Positions 1-14,379 of a DNA stretch of 64,000 nucleotides are shown here, piece by piece. A model generated the notes under the pieces. That model saw nothing but the letters and a program-made list of their open reading frames with translations. It had not been told where the DNA came from and searched no databases. How positions within the stretch are numbered: the stretch's first letter is position 1; every line of letters starts with the position of its first letter. The position numbers and the translations under genes are program-made. Source of the DNA: Mastigias papua (lineage: Eukaryota; Cnidaria; Scyphozoa; Rhizostomeae; Mastigiidae). The stretch spans positions 2,478,501 through 2,542,500 of the forward strand of contig OZ025271.1 in NCBI GenBank assembly GCA_964019165.1, given 5' to 3'.

Positions 1-1662
1 CAGCATTTTTAAAAGTGTTTGGGGGGGGGGGGGGCTGAAAGGCAAACGAATTTAGACGAATTGCTGTGGGAACAAGTTTTGATTCTGTGCCTATTGGCTA
101 GTCTAGCCAGAGATATCTGGGAAACACAGTTTCGTTTATAGTCTCAATCTAGTGCTTTCAAGAAAAATACTGAACTGTATACTTACAGTTTGCCATCAAG
201 CATGTCTGAGAGCTATGATCAGGCATATTTCTTAAGCTTAGTGATTGTGAATGTTGCTACTTATTTGGAGCTGTCTTCGAAAGGCGCCACCATGGTTCGC
301 GGAGAGGAGGGAAATTTTGAGTTTTTGCTTTACCACATAGCTAGACTATACTTTTCCTAAGTTTCTTTTCAAAAGATTCCTTTGTAAATATAATATGTCC
401 CAGCAAAGGTTTAAAATAAGTTGTTTCCTGCATAGACTCTGAAAAGTCAGCATACCATCCAAATGCAAAATTTTATGACGCAAAACTTAAGTGAAGTGAG
501 ATAGAATGTAAAACTCCACTCCTTGAGGATTGAAACAGCTAACTTCAGTGTAATCAACAAGAAAATACATGTCATGCATGATAGGAGTTACACCATCTTA
601 TGTTTGGGAAGAACAATATGTATTATAAAATATCATCTTGGAATTGTAGAGGTAGAGAGCAACGGAAGGGAACAGGACCGTGTCTGGAATTGCCTTGGGT
701 CCTCATGGTCCTCGTTCAAAACACCCCTGACTGCCTTTGGTGTTGTGTGTTTGAAAGGAACCGCGTCGTTCATTGTTGATTGGAAGTGCTTTCTTATCTT
801 GTGCATCAGTTGTTTTTAATCAGAATTAAAAAGAGCGCATTTATAATAGCTTCTAGACCTACTCTTGAACCAAAGGGCTGCTCTGTCCCTGAGAAAGAGT
901 AAGACAATGAAAGCTTCCATTGTTGTAAACCCTGATGACAATACTACAATCACAAACAGACAATTTGAGCAGTTGAGATCTTCAATGTAGTAATGGATCA
1001 GGTTATGAAATGAACAAGAAGTCAGTGTTCTGACCAGAAGGAACACTATCAAGATCTTTCTTGTTTAGACCCACGCTATTTCAAAGAATTTAAAGGACAA
1101 AGCTTGCCCAAGTGGCTTCTAAAGTTGCATGCAAAACATCGTGCTGGGTATCATCACGTTAAAAGAGCAACTTCTAGACTTTCGAGAGATATTTCCATGA
1201 CTAGGAAAAGCGATACCAGGGACCTACAGAGTACAGTAGAATTAAGGAGCTATAGATGATTGAATTGAGTATAAAAATGAAGATAATGGGGATGATGATG
1301 ATACTGATAATGATGATGATGATGACTTATGTCAGGTGAGTTATATAGATTGTGTGTTAAATTTTGTCGCTCGCGCTTTTCTATGTGTGTTTCAGCTTCT
1401 GTACCAGTTAAACCTACAGTCAACAGCATAAGAATATATGGTGGCTATAACCATTAAAGTGAAAAACTTTGATAGAGTGACAAATAGAAAGAAACATAAA
1501 ACATAGCGGATAAACTGATCGAATCGGTAAAATTGTCGCTGTTTTGTGGGGGATGCAGGGGGTTCGCAAGAGAGAGCGAATTCTATGATAGATGTTCTAT
1601 GTAGCTGCTCTTCAGTAATACATAATCGGGGATCATGAATGATATTTGGGATTCGCATATGA
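1..1662. other. Outer arm segment, no recognised gene
   Basis: This stretch holds no gene I recognise. It opens with a G-run near 21-34 that is shorter in the mirrored copy. It contains a (GAT)n microsatellite near 1290-1326 and a short unassigned open frame. Open frames on both strands around 523-1052 have no recognisable motif and may be chance frames. The copy at 40086-41742 is almost identical. Confidence 0.6.
1014..1259 (+). other. Unassigned 81-codon open frame, possible exon or relic
   Basis: An open frame with no in-frame ATG near its start, bounded by stops. Its translation includes a basic stretch PKWLLKLHAKHRAGYHHVKR, which looks more protein-like than the frames around it. The same frame is preserved in the mirrored copy (about 40493-40738, minus strand). 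I do not recognise the family. It could be an exon, part of a transposon protein, or chance. Confidence 0.15.
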
Positions 1663-1680
1663 TCTGACACTAATAATTAG
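1572..1680 (+). repeat. Satellite-flanking module, copy A
   Basis: About 100 bp that recurs at 9550-9728 in the same orientation. Shared blocks include TATGATAGATGTTC and then CATAATCGGGGATCATGAA leading into ATATGATCTGA. Copy B carries an extra ~65 bp between the two blocks. Copy A runs straight into the first 112-bp satellite monomer, so the two copies bracket the satellite plus PLE block within the arm. Confidence 0.7.
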
Positions 1681-4600
1681 AAACTCTCTGGGTCCACAGT
1701 AGATACAGCACTTACTGTACTCCACCGATATATACGCACACCTTGTGGGGACACTTAACTTATATAACATAGAGTTCAGACACTGATAATTAGACACTCT
1801 TGAGGTCACCAGTAGATGTAGGACTTACTCTATTGTAGTGATATATACACTCACCTTGTGGGGACATTTAAGTTATATAACATAAAGTTCAGACACTGAT
1901 AATTAGACACTCTCGGGGTCCACAGTAGATATAGGACTTACTATATTGTAGTGATGTATACACTCACCTTGTGGGGACATTTAAGTTATATAACATAAAG
2001 TCCAGACACTGATAATTAGACACTTTCGGGGCCACAGTAGATATAGGACTTACTATATTGTTGTGATGTATACACTCACCTTGTGGGGACATTTAAGTTA
2101 TATAACATAAAGTTCAGACACTGATAATTAGACACTCTCGGGGTCCACAGTAGATATAGGACTTACTATATTGTAGTGATGTATACACTCACCTTGTGGG
2201 GACATTTAAGTCATATAACATAAAGTTCAGACACTGATAATTAGACACTTTTGGGGCCACAGTAGATATAGGACTTACTATATTGTAGTGATGTATACAC
2301 TCACCTTGTGGGGACATTAAAGTTATATAACATAAAGTTCAGACACTGATAATTAGACACTTTTGGGGCCACAGTAGATATAGGACTTACTATATTGTAG
2401 TGATGTATACACTCACCTTGTGGGGACATTTAAGTTATATAACATAAAGTTCAGACACTGATAAGTAGACACTTTTGGGGCCACAGTAGATATAGGACTT
2501 ACTATATTGTAGTGATGTATACACACACCTTGTGGGGACATTTAAGTTATATAACATAAAGTTCAGACACTGATAATTAGACACTCTCGGGGTCCACAGT
2601 AGATATAGGACTTACTACATTATAGTGATTTATACACTCACCTTGTGGGGACATTTAAGTTATATACCATAAAGCTCAGACACTGATAATTAGACACTCT
2701 CGGGGTCCACATAGGACTTACTATATTATAGTGATATACACACGCACCTTGTGGGGACATTTAAGTTATATAACATAAAGGTCAGACACTGATAATTAGA
2801 CACTTTTGGGGCCACAGTAGATATAGGACTTACTATATTGTAGTGATGTATACACACACCTTGTGGGGACATTTAAGTTATATAACATAAAGTTCAGACA
2901 CTGATAATTAGACACTCTCGGGGTCAACAGTAGATATAGGACTTACTATATTGTAGTGATGTATACACTCACCTTGTGGTGACATTTAAGTTATATAACA
3001 TAAAGTTCAGACACTGATAATTAGACACTTTTGGGGCCACAGTAGATATAGGACTTACTATATTGTAGTGATGTATACACTCACCTTGTGGGGACATTTA
3101 AGTTATATAACATAAAGTTCAGACACTGATAATTAGACACTTTTGGGTCAACAGTAGATATAGGACTTACTATATTGTAGTGATGTATACACACACCTTG
3201 TGGGGACATTTAAGTTATATAACATAAAGTTCAGACACTGATAATTAGACACTCTTGGTGCCCACAGTAGATATAGGACTTACTATATTGTAGTGATGTA
3301 TACACACACCTTGTGGGGACATTTAAGTTATATAACATAACGTTCAGACACTGATAATTAGACACTTTTGGGTCAACAGTAGATATAGGACTTACTATAT
3401 TGTAGTGATGTATACACACACCTTGTGGGGACATTTAAGTTATATAACATAAAGTTCAGACACTGATAATTAGACACTTTTGGGTCAACAGTAGATATAG
3501 GACTTACTATATTGTAGTGATGTATACACTCACCTTGTGGGGACATTTAAGTTATATAACATAAAGTTCAGACACTGATAATTAGACACTCTTGGTGCCC
3601 ACAGTAGATATAGGACTTACTATATTGTAGTGATGTATACACACACCTTGTGGGGACATTTAAGTTATATAACATAAAGTTCAGACACTGATAATTAGAC
3701 ACTTTTGGGTCAACAGTAGATATAGGACTTACTATATTGTAGTGATGTATACACACACCTTGTGGGGACATTTAAGTTATATAACATAAAGTTCAGACAC
3801 TGATAATTAGACACTCTCGGGGTCAACAGTAGATATAGGACTTACTATATTGTAGTGATGTATACACTCACCTTGTGGGGACATTTAAGTTATATAACAT
3901 AAAGTTCAGACACTGATAATTAGACACTTTTGGGGCCACAGTAGATATAGGACTTACTATATTTTAGTGATGTATACACACACCTTGTGGGGAGATTTAA
4001 GTTATATAACATAAAGTTCAGACACTGATAATTAGACACGTTTGGGTCAACAGTAGATATAGGACTTACTATATTGTAGTGATGTATACACACACCTTGT
4101 GGGGACATTTAAGTTATATAACATAAAGTTCAGACACTGGTAATTAGACACTCTTGGTGCCCACAGTAGATATAGGACTTACTATATTGTAGTGATGTAT
4201 ACACACACCTTGTGGGGACATTTAAGTTATATAACATAAAGTTCAGACACTGATAATTAGACACTTTTGGGTCAACAGTAGATATAGGACTTACTATATT
4301 GTAGTGGTGTATACACACACCTTGTGGGGACATTTAAGTTATATAACATAAAGTTCAGACACTGATAATTAGACACTCTCGGGGTCCACAGTAGATATAG
4401 GACTTACTACATTATAGTGATTTATACACTCACCTTTTGGGGACATTTAAGTTATATACCATAAAGCTCAGACACTGATAATTAGACACTCTCGGGGTCC
4501 ACATAGGACTTACTATATTATAGTGATATACACACGCACCTTGTGGGGACATTTAAGTTATATAACATAAAGGTCAGACACTGATAATTAGACACTTTTG

Positions 4601-6205
4601 GGGCCACAGTAGATATAGGACTTACTATATTGTAGTGATGTATACACACACCTTGTGGGGACATTTAAGTTATATAACATAAAGTTCAGACACTGATAAT
4701 TAGACACTCTCGGGGTCAACAGTAGATATAGGACTTACTATATTGTAGTGATGTATACACTCACCTTGTGGTGACATTTAAGTTATATAACATAAAGTTC
4801 AGACACTGATAATTAGACACTTTTGGGGCCACAGTAGATATAGGACTTACTATATTGTAGTGATGTATACACTCACCTTGTGGGGACATTTAAGTTATAT
4901 AACATAAAGTTCAGACACTGATAATTAGACACTTTTGGGTCAACAGTAGATATAGGACTTACTATATTGTAGTGATGTATACACACACCTTGTGGGGACA
5001 TTTAAGTTATATAACATAAAGTTCAGACACTGATAATTAGACACTCTTGGTGCCCACAGTAGATATAGGACTTACTATATTGTAGTGATGTATACACACA
5101 CCTTGTGGGGACATTTAAGTTATATAACATAAAGTTCAGACACTGATAATTAGACACTTTTGGGTCAACAGTAGATATAGGACTTACTATATTGTAGTGA
5201 TGTATACACACACCTTGTGGGGACATTTAAGTTATATAACATAAAGTTCAGACACTGATAATTAGACACTCTCGGGGTCAACAGTAGATATAGGACTTAC
5301 TATATTGTAGTGATGTATACACTCACCTTGTGGGGACATTTAAGTTATATAACATAAAGTTCAGACACTGATAATTAGACACGTTTGGGGCCACAGTAGA
5401 TATAGGACTTACTATATTTTAGTGATGTATACACACACCTTGTGGGGACATTTAAGTTATATAACATAAAGTTCAGACACTGATAATTAGACACTTTTGG
5501 GTCAACAGTAGATATAGGACTTACTATATTGTAGTGATGTATACACACACCTTGTGGGGACATTTAAGTTATATAACATAAAGTTCAGACACTGGTAATT
5601 AGACACTCTTGGTGCCCACAGTAGATATAGGACTTACTATATTGTAGTGATGTATACACACACCTTGTGGGGACATTTAAGTTATATAACATAAAGTTCA
5701 GACACTGATAATTAGACACTTTTGGGTCAACAGTAGATATAGGACTTACTATATTGTAGTGGTGTATACACACACCTTGTGGGGACATTTAAGTTATATA
5801 ACATAAAGTTCAGACACTGATAATTAGACACTCTTGGTGTCCACAGTAGATATAGGACTTACTATATTGTAGTGATGTATACACACACCTTGTGGGGACA
5901 TTTAAGTTATATAACATAAAGTTCAGACACTGATAATTAGACACTCTCGGGGTCAACAGTAGATATAGGACTTACTATATTGTAGTGATATATACACTCA
6001 CCATGTGGGGACATTTAAGTTATATAACATAAAGTTCAGACACTGATAATTAGACACTCTCGGGGTCAACAGTAGATATAGGACTTACTATATTATAGTG
6101 ATGTATACACACACCTTGTGGGGACATTTAAGTTATATAACATAGAGTTCAGACACTGATAATTAGACACTCTTGGGGTCAACAGTAGATATAGGGCTTA
6201 CTATT
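1663..6205 (+). repeat. 112-bp tandem satellite array (left arm)
   Basis: About 40 head-to-tail monomers of 112-113 bp. Each contains a TGATAATTAGACACT block, a TATAGGACTTACTATATT block, the reverse complement of the GTCCCCACAA box (as CCTTGTGGGGAC), and the 10-bp palindrome GTTATATAAC. Some units are about 11 bp shorter because they lack part of the AGTAGATAT segment (near 2708 and 4503). Blocks near 3568, 3920 and 4130 recur 1455 bp later (5023, 5375, 5585), a 13-unit higher-order repeat. The first monomers are the most diverged. Short minus-strand frames beginning MSPQGVCIHH are by-products of the monomer. Confidence 0.97.
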
Positions 6206-6261
6206 ATGTGGCAAATATCAATCCTAAAAGATTATAGTATACACGTTAAATGTTCTAGGTC

Positions 6262-7866
<1,605 letters not shown>

Positions 7867-8017
7867 GGGATCTCCACCCTATGCTTTCCAATTTGGAAGA
7901 GCATAGGTTGGTTTTTCCTGAACCTCCGGTCACTGCATTTAGATGATGTAAGAACCTTAAGGATATATTAGTTAGTGCTAGACTTACTTACAACAATAAC
8001 TGTATAAAAGGGGTTGT

Positions 8018-8446
8018 GCTCATTGTGAAAAGTCCAGATGTCAAGTGTGTCAATCTATGTCTGATAATGATGGTTTCCATTCCCACGTAACTAAGAAGGA
8101 ATGTAAGATTAACTTTTCATTTAATTGTGATTCGTCGAATGTTGTGTACTTGTTTGATTGTGTTGTGTGTAATTTCCACTATGTGGGTAGTACTAGCACG
8201 CATTTTAGGCTTAGGATTAATAATTATAAGGCATGCTATCGTAGGTTTAGGTCAGGGTCTTCAGTTCCCCAGATGGACTTCTTTAGGCACTTTTCTGAGG
8301 AGGGACATCATGGGTTTCTGGAAGACATTCGTGTTACTATAATTGATAAGCTTGTTGGGGGAGATAGGATACGTGAGAGTTTCTGGCAACATAAGCTAGA
8401 CACTGTCACACCCCAGGGCCTTAATGTTAGGGAAGTAGACACATAG
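8018..8446 (+). pseudogene. PLE GIY-YIG endonuclease domain
   Basis: The frame opens with a cysteine cluster (CAHCEKSRCQVCQ), the zinc-binding linker of PLE proteins. It continues with VVYLFDCVVCNFHYVGST, in which VVY and YVG stand for the GIY and YIG motifs. Conserved downstream features are a basic FRLRINNYK helix, DFFRHFSEEGH, and RIRESFWQHKL containing the catalytic glutamate. This domain nicks target DNA to prime reverse transcription. The domain frame is open from the cysteine cluster to a TAG near 8446, but it is disconnected from the RT by a one-base shift near 8015. It is almost identical to the right-arm copy (34247-34648), with an Arg/Leu difference. Confidence 0.88.
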
Positions 8447-8873
8447 TATTATTATTTATTACAGTTTATTGGTTTGTTTTTATTTACATACTCTCCGCTG
8501 TCTACGATGTACTTTGTTTTTATTCCAGTTATTTAGGTTGCTCTACATTTTATTTATCCAGTCTTTGTTCGTATTAGGTTTCTTTGCTCTCTATATAATC
8601 TATTTTAGTTTGTGTTTGGCTTTCTTTCTATTGCATTCCCCATTTACATTTGTTTTGCATGGTTTTCTCCTAACTCCAGTGGGAGGGACAGCATCATCCC
8701 CTTTAACACCCCTATCTTCTGTGCGAACTCTCATTTCCCCTCTTTTCAATTTTAGGTGTTATTCATTGTAGTCCTGTTGTATTGTGTAGAGTACGGTTTT
8801 GTTTTAGCATAATTATATATTGCTCCTTTGCATTATGGTTATAGAAGCGCAAAATGTGGCTGGTATGATATTA
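8447..8873 (+). other. PLE 3' untranslated region
   Basis: T-rich sequence between the GIY-YIG stop and the hammerhead-like motif. The open frame at 8469-8771 is hydrophobic because of T-richness and has no recognisable domain. I regard it as chance. Confidence 0.6.
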
Positions 8874-8896
8874 CTGATGAAGGCTTGTGCCGAAAC
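8874..8896 (+). ncRNA. Hammerhead ribozyme core in PLE end (intact core)
   Basis: CTGATGA, then a short stem II (GGC-TTGT-GCC), then GAAAC: the two invariant halves of the hammerhead catalytic core. PLE terminal repeats are known to carry such motifs. I could not assign stems I and III with confidence. The mirrored right-arm copy (33797-33819) has CTAATGA, an altered invariant G. Confidence 0.65.
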
Positions 8897-8972
8897 GTTT
8901 TAAATAATGTAATTTTATTTCTTAAATTCTCTCTATACTTATAAATTACTTGCTTGCTTGTAGCTTTGTGAC

Positions 8973-9253
<281 letters not shown>

Positions 9254-9300
9254 TATTTATGTTTTTAAAAATTTCTTTGTGATTGGAGCAATTTAAGTCA

Positions 9301-9301
<1 letters not shown>

Positions 9302-9385
<84 letters not shown>
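9302..9385. repeat. (TA)n run
   Basis: TA dinucleotides between the foldback region and diverged satellite monomers. The mirrored run is at 33369-33458. Confidence 0.97.
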
Positions 9386-9388
<3 letters not shown>

Positions 9389-9545
9389 CACGTTCTGGGG
9401 AAATGTAAGGTATATAAGCATATAGTTCAAACAGTGATATGTAGATACTTTTGGGGTTCACAGTAGATATATGAATATGTTGTAGAAATATATACGCACT
9501 CCTTCTGAAGATATTTATGTTATATAACATAAAGTACAGACAATG
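9386..9545 (+). repeat. Diverged 112-bp satellite monomers
   Basis: About one and a half monomers in the same orientation as the main array, recognised by CAGTAGATATATGA, TATATACGCACTCC and GTTATATAACATAAAGTACA. The box is decayed here (CTTCTGAAGATAT in place of CTTGTGGGGACAT). Satellite on both sides of the PLE suggests the PLE landed in an older array. Confidence 0.8.
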
Positions 9546-9549
9546 AGAT

Positions 9550-9728
9550 GAGCAAATTTTATGATAGATGTTCCCCAAATGTTACTAGCAACACAACACA
9601 GAATTGGACGAGCTCAGTACTATAGGTTAAGTCTCAAAAAAGCTATATAGCTACTCTTCAGCAATACATAATCGGGGATCATGAATGATATTTGGGTTTC
9701 AAATATGATCTGAAAATTAATAATTGGG
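9550..9728 (+). repeat. Satellite-flanking module, copy B
   Basis: Related to 1572-1680 in the same orientation, sharing the CATAATCGGGGATCATGAA core. It contains an extra ~65 bp block (9583-9648) not present in copy A. Confidence 0.7.
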
Positions 9729-10224
9729 GATAGAACAACAATGTGGATTTGAACATAAAACACATGGATATACTTCGATGAACAACTTTCCTATTTACTT
9801 TCATTCCCCATATGCTTATTCGGTTCACTCAATACATGGTGGAAAGAGTCATTTTCAAACTTTCGGTCGATCTCTAAGTAAAAGACAGCAACTCAATAGT
9901 TGAAAATCGTTTAACGTCAGTGCAATCCACAGCTATGCTCTCACCACAGTGCACACATTCCCCAAATAGATATACGCACCTTTGATCTACAATTGCACAA
10001 AGTGAGTCTACTGCAAAAGGATATCAATGATTACAGAATGTGATTTTCAGGGAAATCAAATATAAATTGTGTTGAATTTTGCAGTCAATCATCCTGGCAG
10101 AGTTAAGCTAGTTTTAACGGTAATTTAGGACTTCATAGATACGATTTTAAAAGAGTAACAGTTTGGCTGATGTAATAATGAATGAATGTGGTCAGAAATA
10201 GGATTTTTTCAGTTTGTGTATAAT
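9729..10224. other. Arm sequence without recognised feature
   Basis: I see no gene, tandem repeat or recognisable mobile-element end here. It is mirrored at about 32531-33030. Confidence 0.5.
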
Positions 10225-10462
10225 TTATCCCCACAAGCACTAGGTTGGAAAAGTGACATGAGTGTTAAAATGTCCCCACAAATATACACATACACACCAT
10301 ACACACACCTTGTGGGGACATCACGAAAACCGTGTAGAAGGTCTGCAAATGACGTTTTAAAGGCATCTAGGCAATGTACCTTGTGGGGACAGAAAAATTG
10401 TCCCCACAAGTACGACAGTCCCCACAAGGCTGGTGTGTAGCTACATATCTGTCCCCACAACG
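10225..10462. repeat. Cluster of GTCCCCACAA motifs in both orientations
   Basis: Seven copies of the 10-mer or close variants lie within about 235 bp: forward near 10229, 10271, 10400, 10420 and 10450, and reverse (TTGTGGGGAC) near 10309 and 10379. Motif spacing is irregular and the orientations are mixed. The cluster ends just before the (CA)n run. The clustering resembles subterminal binding sites of a DNA transposon. From general memory, similar GTCCCCACAA-rich repeats next to CA runs occur in fish genomes; I could not verify that here. The open frames here are shadows. Confidence 0.75.
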
Positions 10463-10472
10463 TAGGTCATGT

Positions 10473-10475
<3 letters not shown>

Positions 10476-10520
<45 letters not shown>
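10476..10520. repeat. (CA)n run at the inner palindrome breakpoint
   Basis: About 22 CA units. Homology between the two arms stops within this run. The partner run at 32161-32279 is longer and slightly interrupted. Confidence 0.95.
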
Positions 10521-10522
<2 letters not shown>

Positions 10523-10622
10523 TCCAGTTTGTGAATGAAAATGTAATCAATGATTCCTTTAACTCTTGCATCATGTTCTAAATATTCTATTTTCTACCTG
10601 TCAGATTCTTCAGATACATTAG

Positions 10623-13100
10623 CTATAGGCAGTTTGTTGGATGGATTGGCATTAAGTTGGAAGGTACAAACGAGAAATGTTGCCACCCTGTGTTGCCAGT
10701 CCAATAAGGGAAAAATTTCCTTTTGATGAATATACTGGTTTTAAGTATCCAACAATGAATATCTACATTACAAGCATTGTGTTTCGAGCAAACGTCTTGC
10801 TTATAGCATAACTTCATCAATATGCAAATTCACTATTCCACAGGTCCTCAAGATCAGGCCGTGTTTAGAAGTGGAATAACAAAACTTGTGTTACATATAT
10901 TTAAATATCAAAGTCAGTACATCAATATAAACATTATCATTTTTCAAAATGTATTCTCTACCTTGCCATCATACTTTGATAGAAGAAATGTGTATTTTTT
11001 GCTGCAAATCATATTATTACATTCTGAAATGATTCTAAGGCACTTGTATGTTCCAATGGTGATAGTTGTGCAATATCATTCACCAGTCTTGTTGAGGTGA
11101 GCACTGCTTTTAGCTCCTTGTACCCCATCTGACCTGAGACTTTATCAGTACAGAAGGAACTGCTTATCTGTGGTTGTGAAAGAAAATCCTTTTCTACAGT
11201 CAATAACTTCTACAGGCAAAAATTTAATGAAATCTATTATTACAATGGCAAAGTAGTTGTAACACAAATGTAATTTACACTGTGTTCTATATTATTGTCA
11301 CAGCAAATGGTTGTTTACTTTAAAACTGGCATGTCTCACCTCCCTTTAGCTAAGGACGATTCTGTGACCGCATTTTCTGTAAATTTTCCCATGACCATCA
11401 TGCTTGCCAACTATGTGGTTTAATTGTTGGAAAACGCAGCTTAATGATGAAATTCAGTACAAGAATCACGACAGGAAATAAAGACATTTTATTGTCTTTG
11501 TAGATGTATTTTAATTTCGACAAATCCTTCTAAATACGACATGACCGGTAGATCTAAGACCTAACAAGACATAATCAGTAACATTTTAAGACATAATCAA
11601 TCGTTTCGACTCAATCATGAGCCATCATCAGTGAAGGGATATATGGTATGTGTGGATATGTGGTTTAATTAAGCGTGACAACCACATATCTTTAACTTCA
11701 AAAACATTACCTTCGGATGATGCTTGGCACCAATAGATATGGTTTTTGATGCTCTTGACCCATTCCAGTACTCCACCATTGCCTTTCTTTTTACCAATCT
11801 TTTCCACTTTCATTCCAATGGCTGCAAAAAGAACCATGGAGAATGGATATCTATATCACATTGTCTTAGCAGTAAATCTGACAACTTCTGTCTCTGTCCA
11901 CTATGTCTGAAAACTAGTTACAAATAAAGATAGCAAAGGTATTTACATTTGGCAAGATGGAAAACATCAAGATGATGTTTTTTGCTCTTCCTCTGTGATC
12001 TCAGAAACCTTCTCACTGGCCCATGACGATCTGTTACCATTTGCTGCAATCAATCTCACTATCTTCAATCTTCTCTAAAGCCCTTTTCAGACCCTCTAGC
12101 TCAATCTTACATGCTCCTCCAACTGCATTACAATGGTGGAATGCAATGAGTAATAGTAGCTGTATGCTTTAGAAACACTATAGACGTAGATTTGTCTATG
12201 AACTTTGCTTCAAGCTGTCATATCAAAGATCCTTTTTCAACAAGATAATGAAATAGGTTTAATTTATGTCACGATTTCATTTTGGGTTACATGGAAGTCA
12301 AATTCAATTTGATTGATATCATTAGCGCTTTTGAATTCCCAAAGCAACACGATCCTGAAGACGGAAGGCGAAAATACACAAATACCTATATCAATTGTGT
12401 GTCTAGGATTTTGTTTCTTTCAAGATCCATTAAGGTATAGAAAGCATATTTAGCTGAATCCCCTTGGGAATCCACCGGATCATCACCATCTAGAACTATC
12501 TGCTTTGCTTTCAGCTCTTTGAACAATTTCGTTTGCAATTCTTTCCACGCAGCAAGTTCAGATGTTACAAGATATGCACTCTGAATGGCATTATAAACAA
12601 ATCGGGGGTTTCCTGCTATATTCAGGTGCCTTAGAAAACACAGAACTTTGGGAAGCTGTGAACCAGAGAATGGACAAGCAGCTTCTATTCTGAAATTTCT
12701 CCTAGGAAATCTGTTGATGGTTTTCTGGGAAAGCCATCCTTTTCTATGTCCATCAATGCGTCCAGTCCCTCTTCCCAACATTGATCTATACGTTTGGGGT
12801 GTGGCAAACATTGCAAAGCATAAAAGGAGAAAGCATAAGGTTCAAAAACCACATAGCTTTTATACTAATGAAATAAATCGTGTTCCCTAGAAGAATCCAC
12901 TGAGTCATCTGAATCTTCACTAGATGATTCTTCAATGCAGGGTATCCAATCCATGTCTTCAGTTGACTTTACTGGCTTCCATGTCTTCAGTTCAGTTGGC
13001 ATCAGATTCATTCCCAAGCAAATAGAAATATTCCTGGCATGAGTCTTTGCCATCACTTCCTTCAGTTCGCACACTCTGACTGGTCATTCTCATCATTTCT
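10623..13100 (-). pseudogene. Decayed DNA-transposon transposase (DSPGH-AKY type)
   Basis: Minus-strand pieces appear in protein order. An acidic region (ESSSEDSDDS) is at about 12900-13074. Then come CPFSGSQLPKVLCFLRHLNI and QSAYLV, and LDGDDPVDSQGDSAKY with YTLMDLERNKILD (12386-12811); this is the family's catalytic-region signature, usually DGR-DSPGH-AKY. Next is KIGKKKGNGGVLEWVKSIKN with HIYWCQASSEG (11628-11837), then ELKAVLTSTRLVNDIAQLSP (11009-11203). These blocks are a common metazoan transposase family with a DDE-like core; I am not certain of its superfamily name (Kolobok or IS4EU-like is my guess). Stops and frame shifts throughout, and DGDDPVDSQGD in place of the usual motif, mark it as dead. 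I found no clear terminal repeats. Confidence 0.8.
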
Positions 13101-13129
13101 GTCTGAGTTTCTAAAAGTCTGAACTTTGC

Positions 13130-13860
13130 AATAAAAGGTAACAACAAAACTACAAAGGGACAGATAATATTTCAGTTGTTCAATAATTTAATCAATATGG
13201 ATTGCATCTTTTTCCTTAACTATGAGTAGTACATCATGCTTCATAGAGAAAAAAGCATTACCTTTTGATCGCAATCTATGGATTGTTTGTATCCCATGGA
13301 ACTGGTGAGCCAATGGGGTTTGGGTAGCAGAATTTCTGAAAGAACTGACTTGACAGGCAATATGCATCATCTGTAATGAAGCGTCAACCATTCCTGAATC
13401 ATCTAGACTTTTCACGTAAGCCATTTTTGCTTCATCTAGGTTTGTAACACAAGCTTCTTCCATTTTCTCTTTCTTTTCTAGAATTTGGGCTATTGCTTAA
13501 AATGGATCAAATGAGGCGCCACAATTCAACTTCTGCGTGAAATGTAATTCATATTGAAAATTTGGTGAACAAAATACTAGGAAAGAAAACCAAAATGCTA
13601 CATTTTCACTTATCTCCAGCCTTTGACATTTGGCAAATGCTCCGTACTTACTATTGCGAAACAACTTTATAGGGCTCGACGAACTAGATGTAGGTATAGT
13701 TTTGGAACGGGACTCAAGACGTTTCATAGTGTTCCTCCTAATTTTGTTCTTTACTTTTACTTGTCCATAGGCTTTAGGGGAACTCCTGTCACAAACTGTT
13801 TGTACTGCATCACTCTTCAAAGATGGTCATTTTATTCTATTCAACCCCAAAGATGAAATC
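13130..13860 (-). pseudogene. Possible N-terminal part of the same transposase relic
   Basis: Two minus-strand open stretches (13188-13463 and 13497-13820) lie directly upstream of the transposase relic in the same orientation. They contain EEACVTNLDEAKMAYVKSLD and a basic serine-rich piece ending KYGAFAKCQRLE. I recognise no domain. Position and orientation suggest upstream coding sequence of the same element, but this is inference. Confidence 0.3.
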
Positions 13861-14379
13861 CACTTTGGGCCTATTTCAACCTGATTCTCTGCAAGGTGAT
13901 CATGGCACAAGCGAGAATGGGATTTAACTTTAAATTTTACTAAATTTACCTTCGCAATCCAAACTGTCTGCCGAATAGGGTCTGATGGAAACCTGAAGAA
14001 GTTCTTTTGTTTCTAACTGCCTGTCATTTTCGTGAACTGCTTTTTTCATTTGCATCATTTTTCCTTTTCCTGCTGTCAGACAAACAGTTGTGTGCACTGT
14101 AGTTAACCATTTTTAACCTCAAAGATCTCTGGAAGGAACTATGTTGTGACCAACATACTAAAGTGAACACGAGCTTATGTACTGTTCTAAAATCGTGACA
14201 GAGGGGATTTCCTCCCTATGATAGAAAAGATAACAGAAGCTACCAGCCAAGAAATTGACACCAATACTCTATTTTCTTTAAATTTACATCCTATTTTCAG
14301 TTTTTTTCACGGTGACTTTTAGCCTGCAAGCACGTGCTTTTAGCTTTGATTGTATTGTATTTTAGCGTTGATTGCATTC
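13861..14379. other. No recognised feature
   Basis: I see no coding or repeat structure I can name between the transposase relic and the next MITE. Confidence 0.45.

Noticed and set aside
3231..5788. Repeated 62-67-residue minus-strand frames (MSPQGVCIHH...)
   Set aside because: They are two-monomer reads of the 112-bp satellite and are interrupted by stops in other monomers.
1663..6205. CRISPR-like direct repeats
   Set aside because: Contiguous 112-bp monomers without unique spacers; the rest of the window is eukaryotic.
10186..10460. 84-residue frames across the GTCCCCACAA cluster
   Set aside because: They occur on both strands of the same repeat and lack a recognisable motif.
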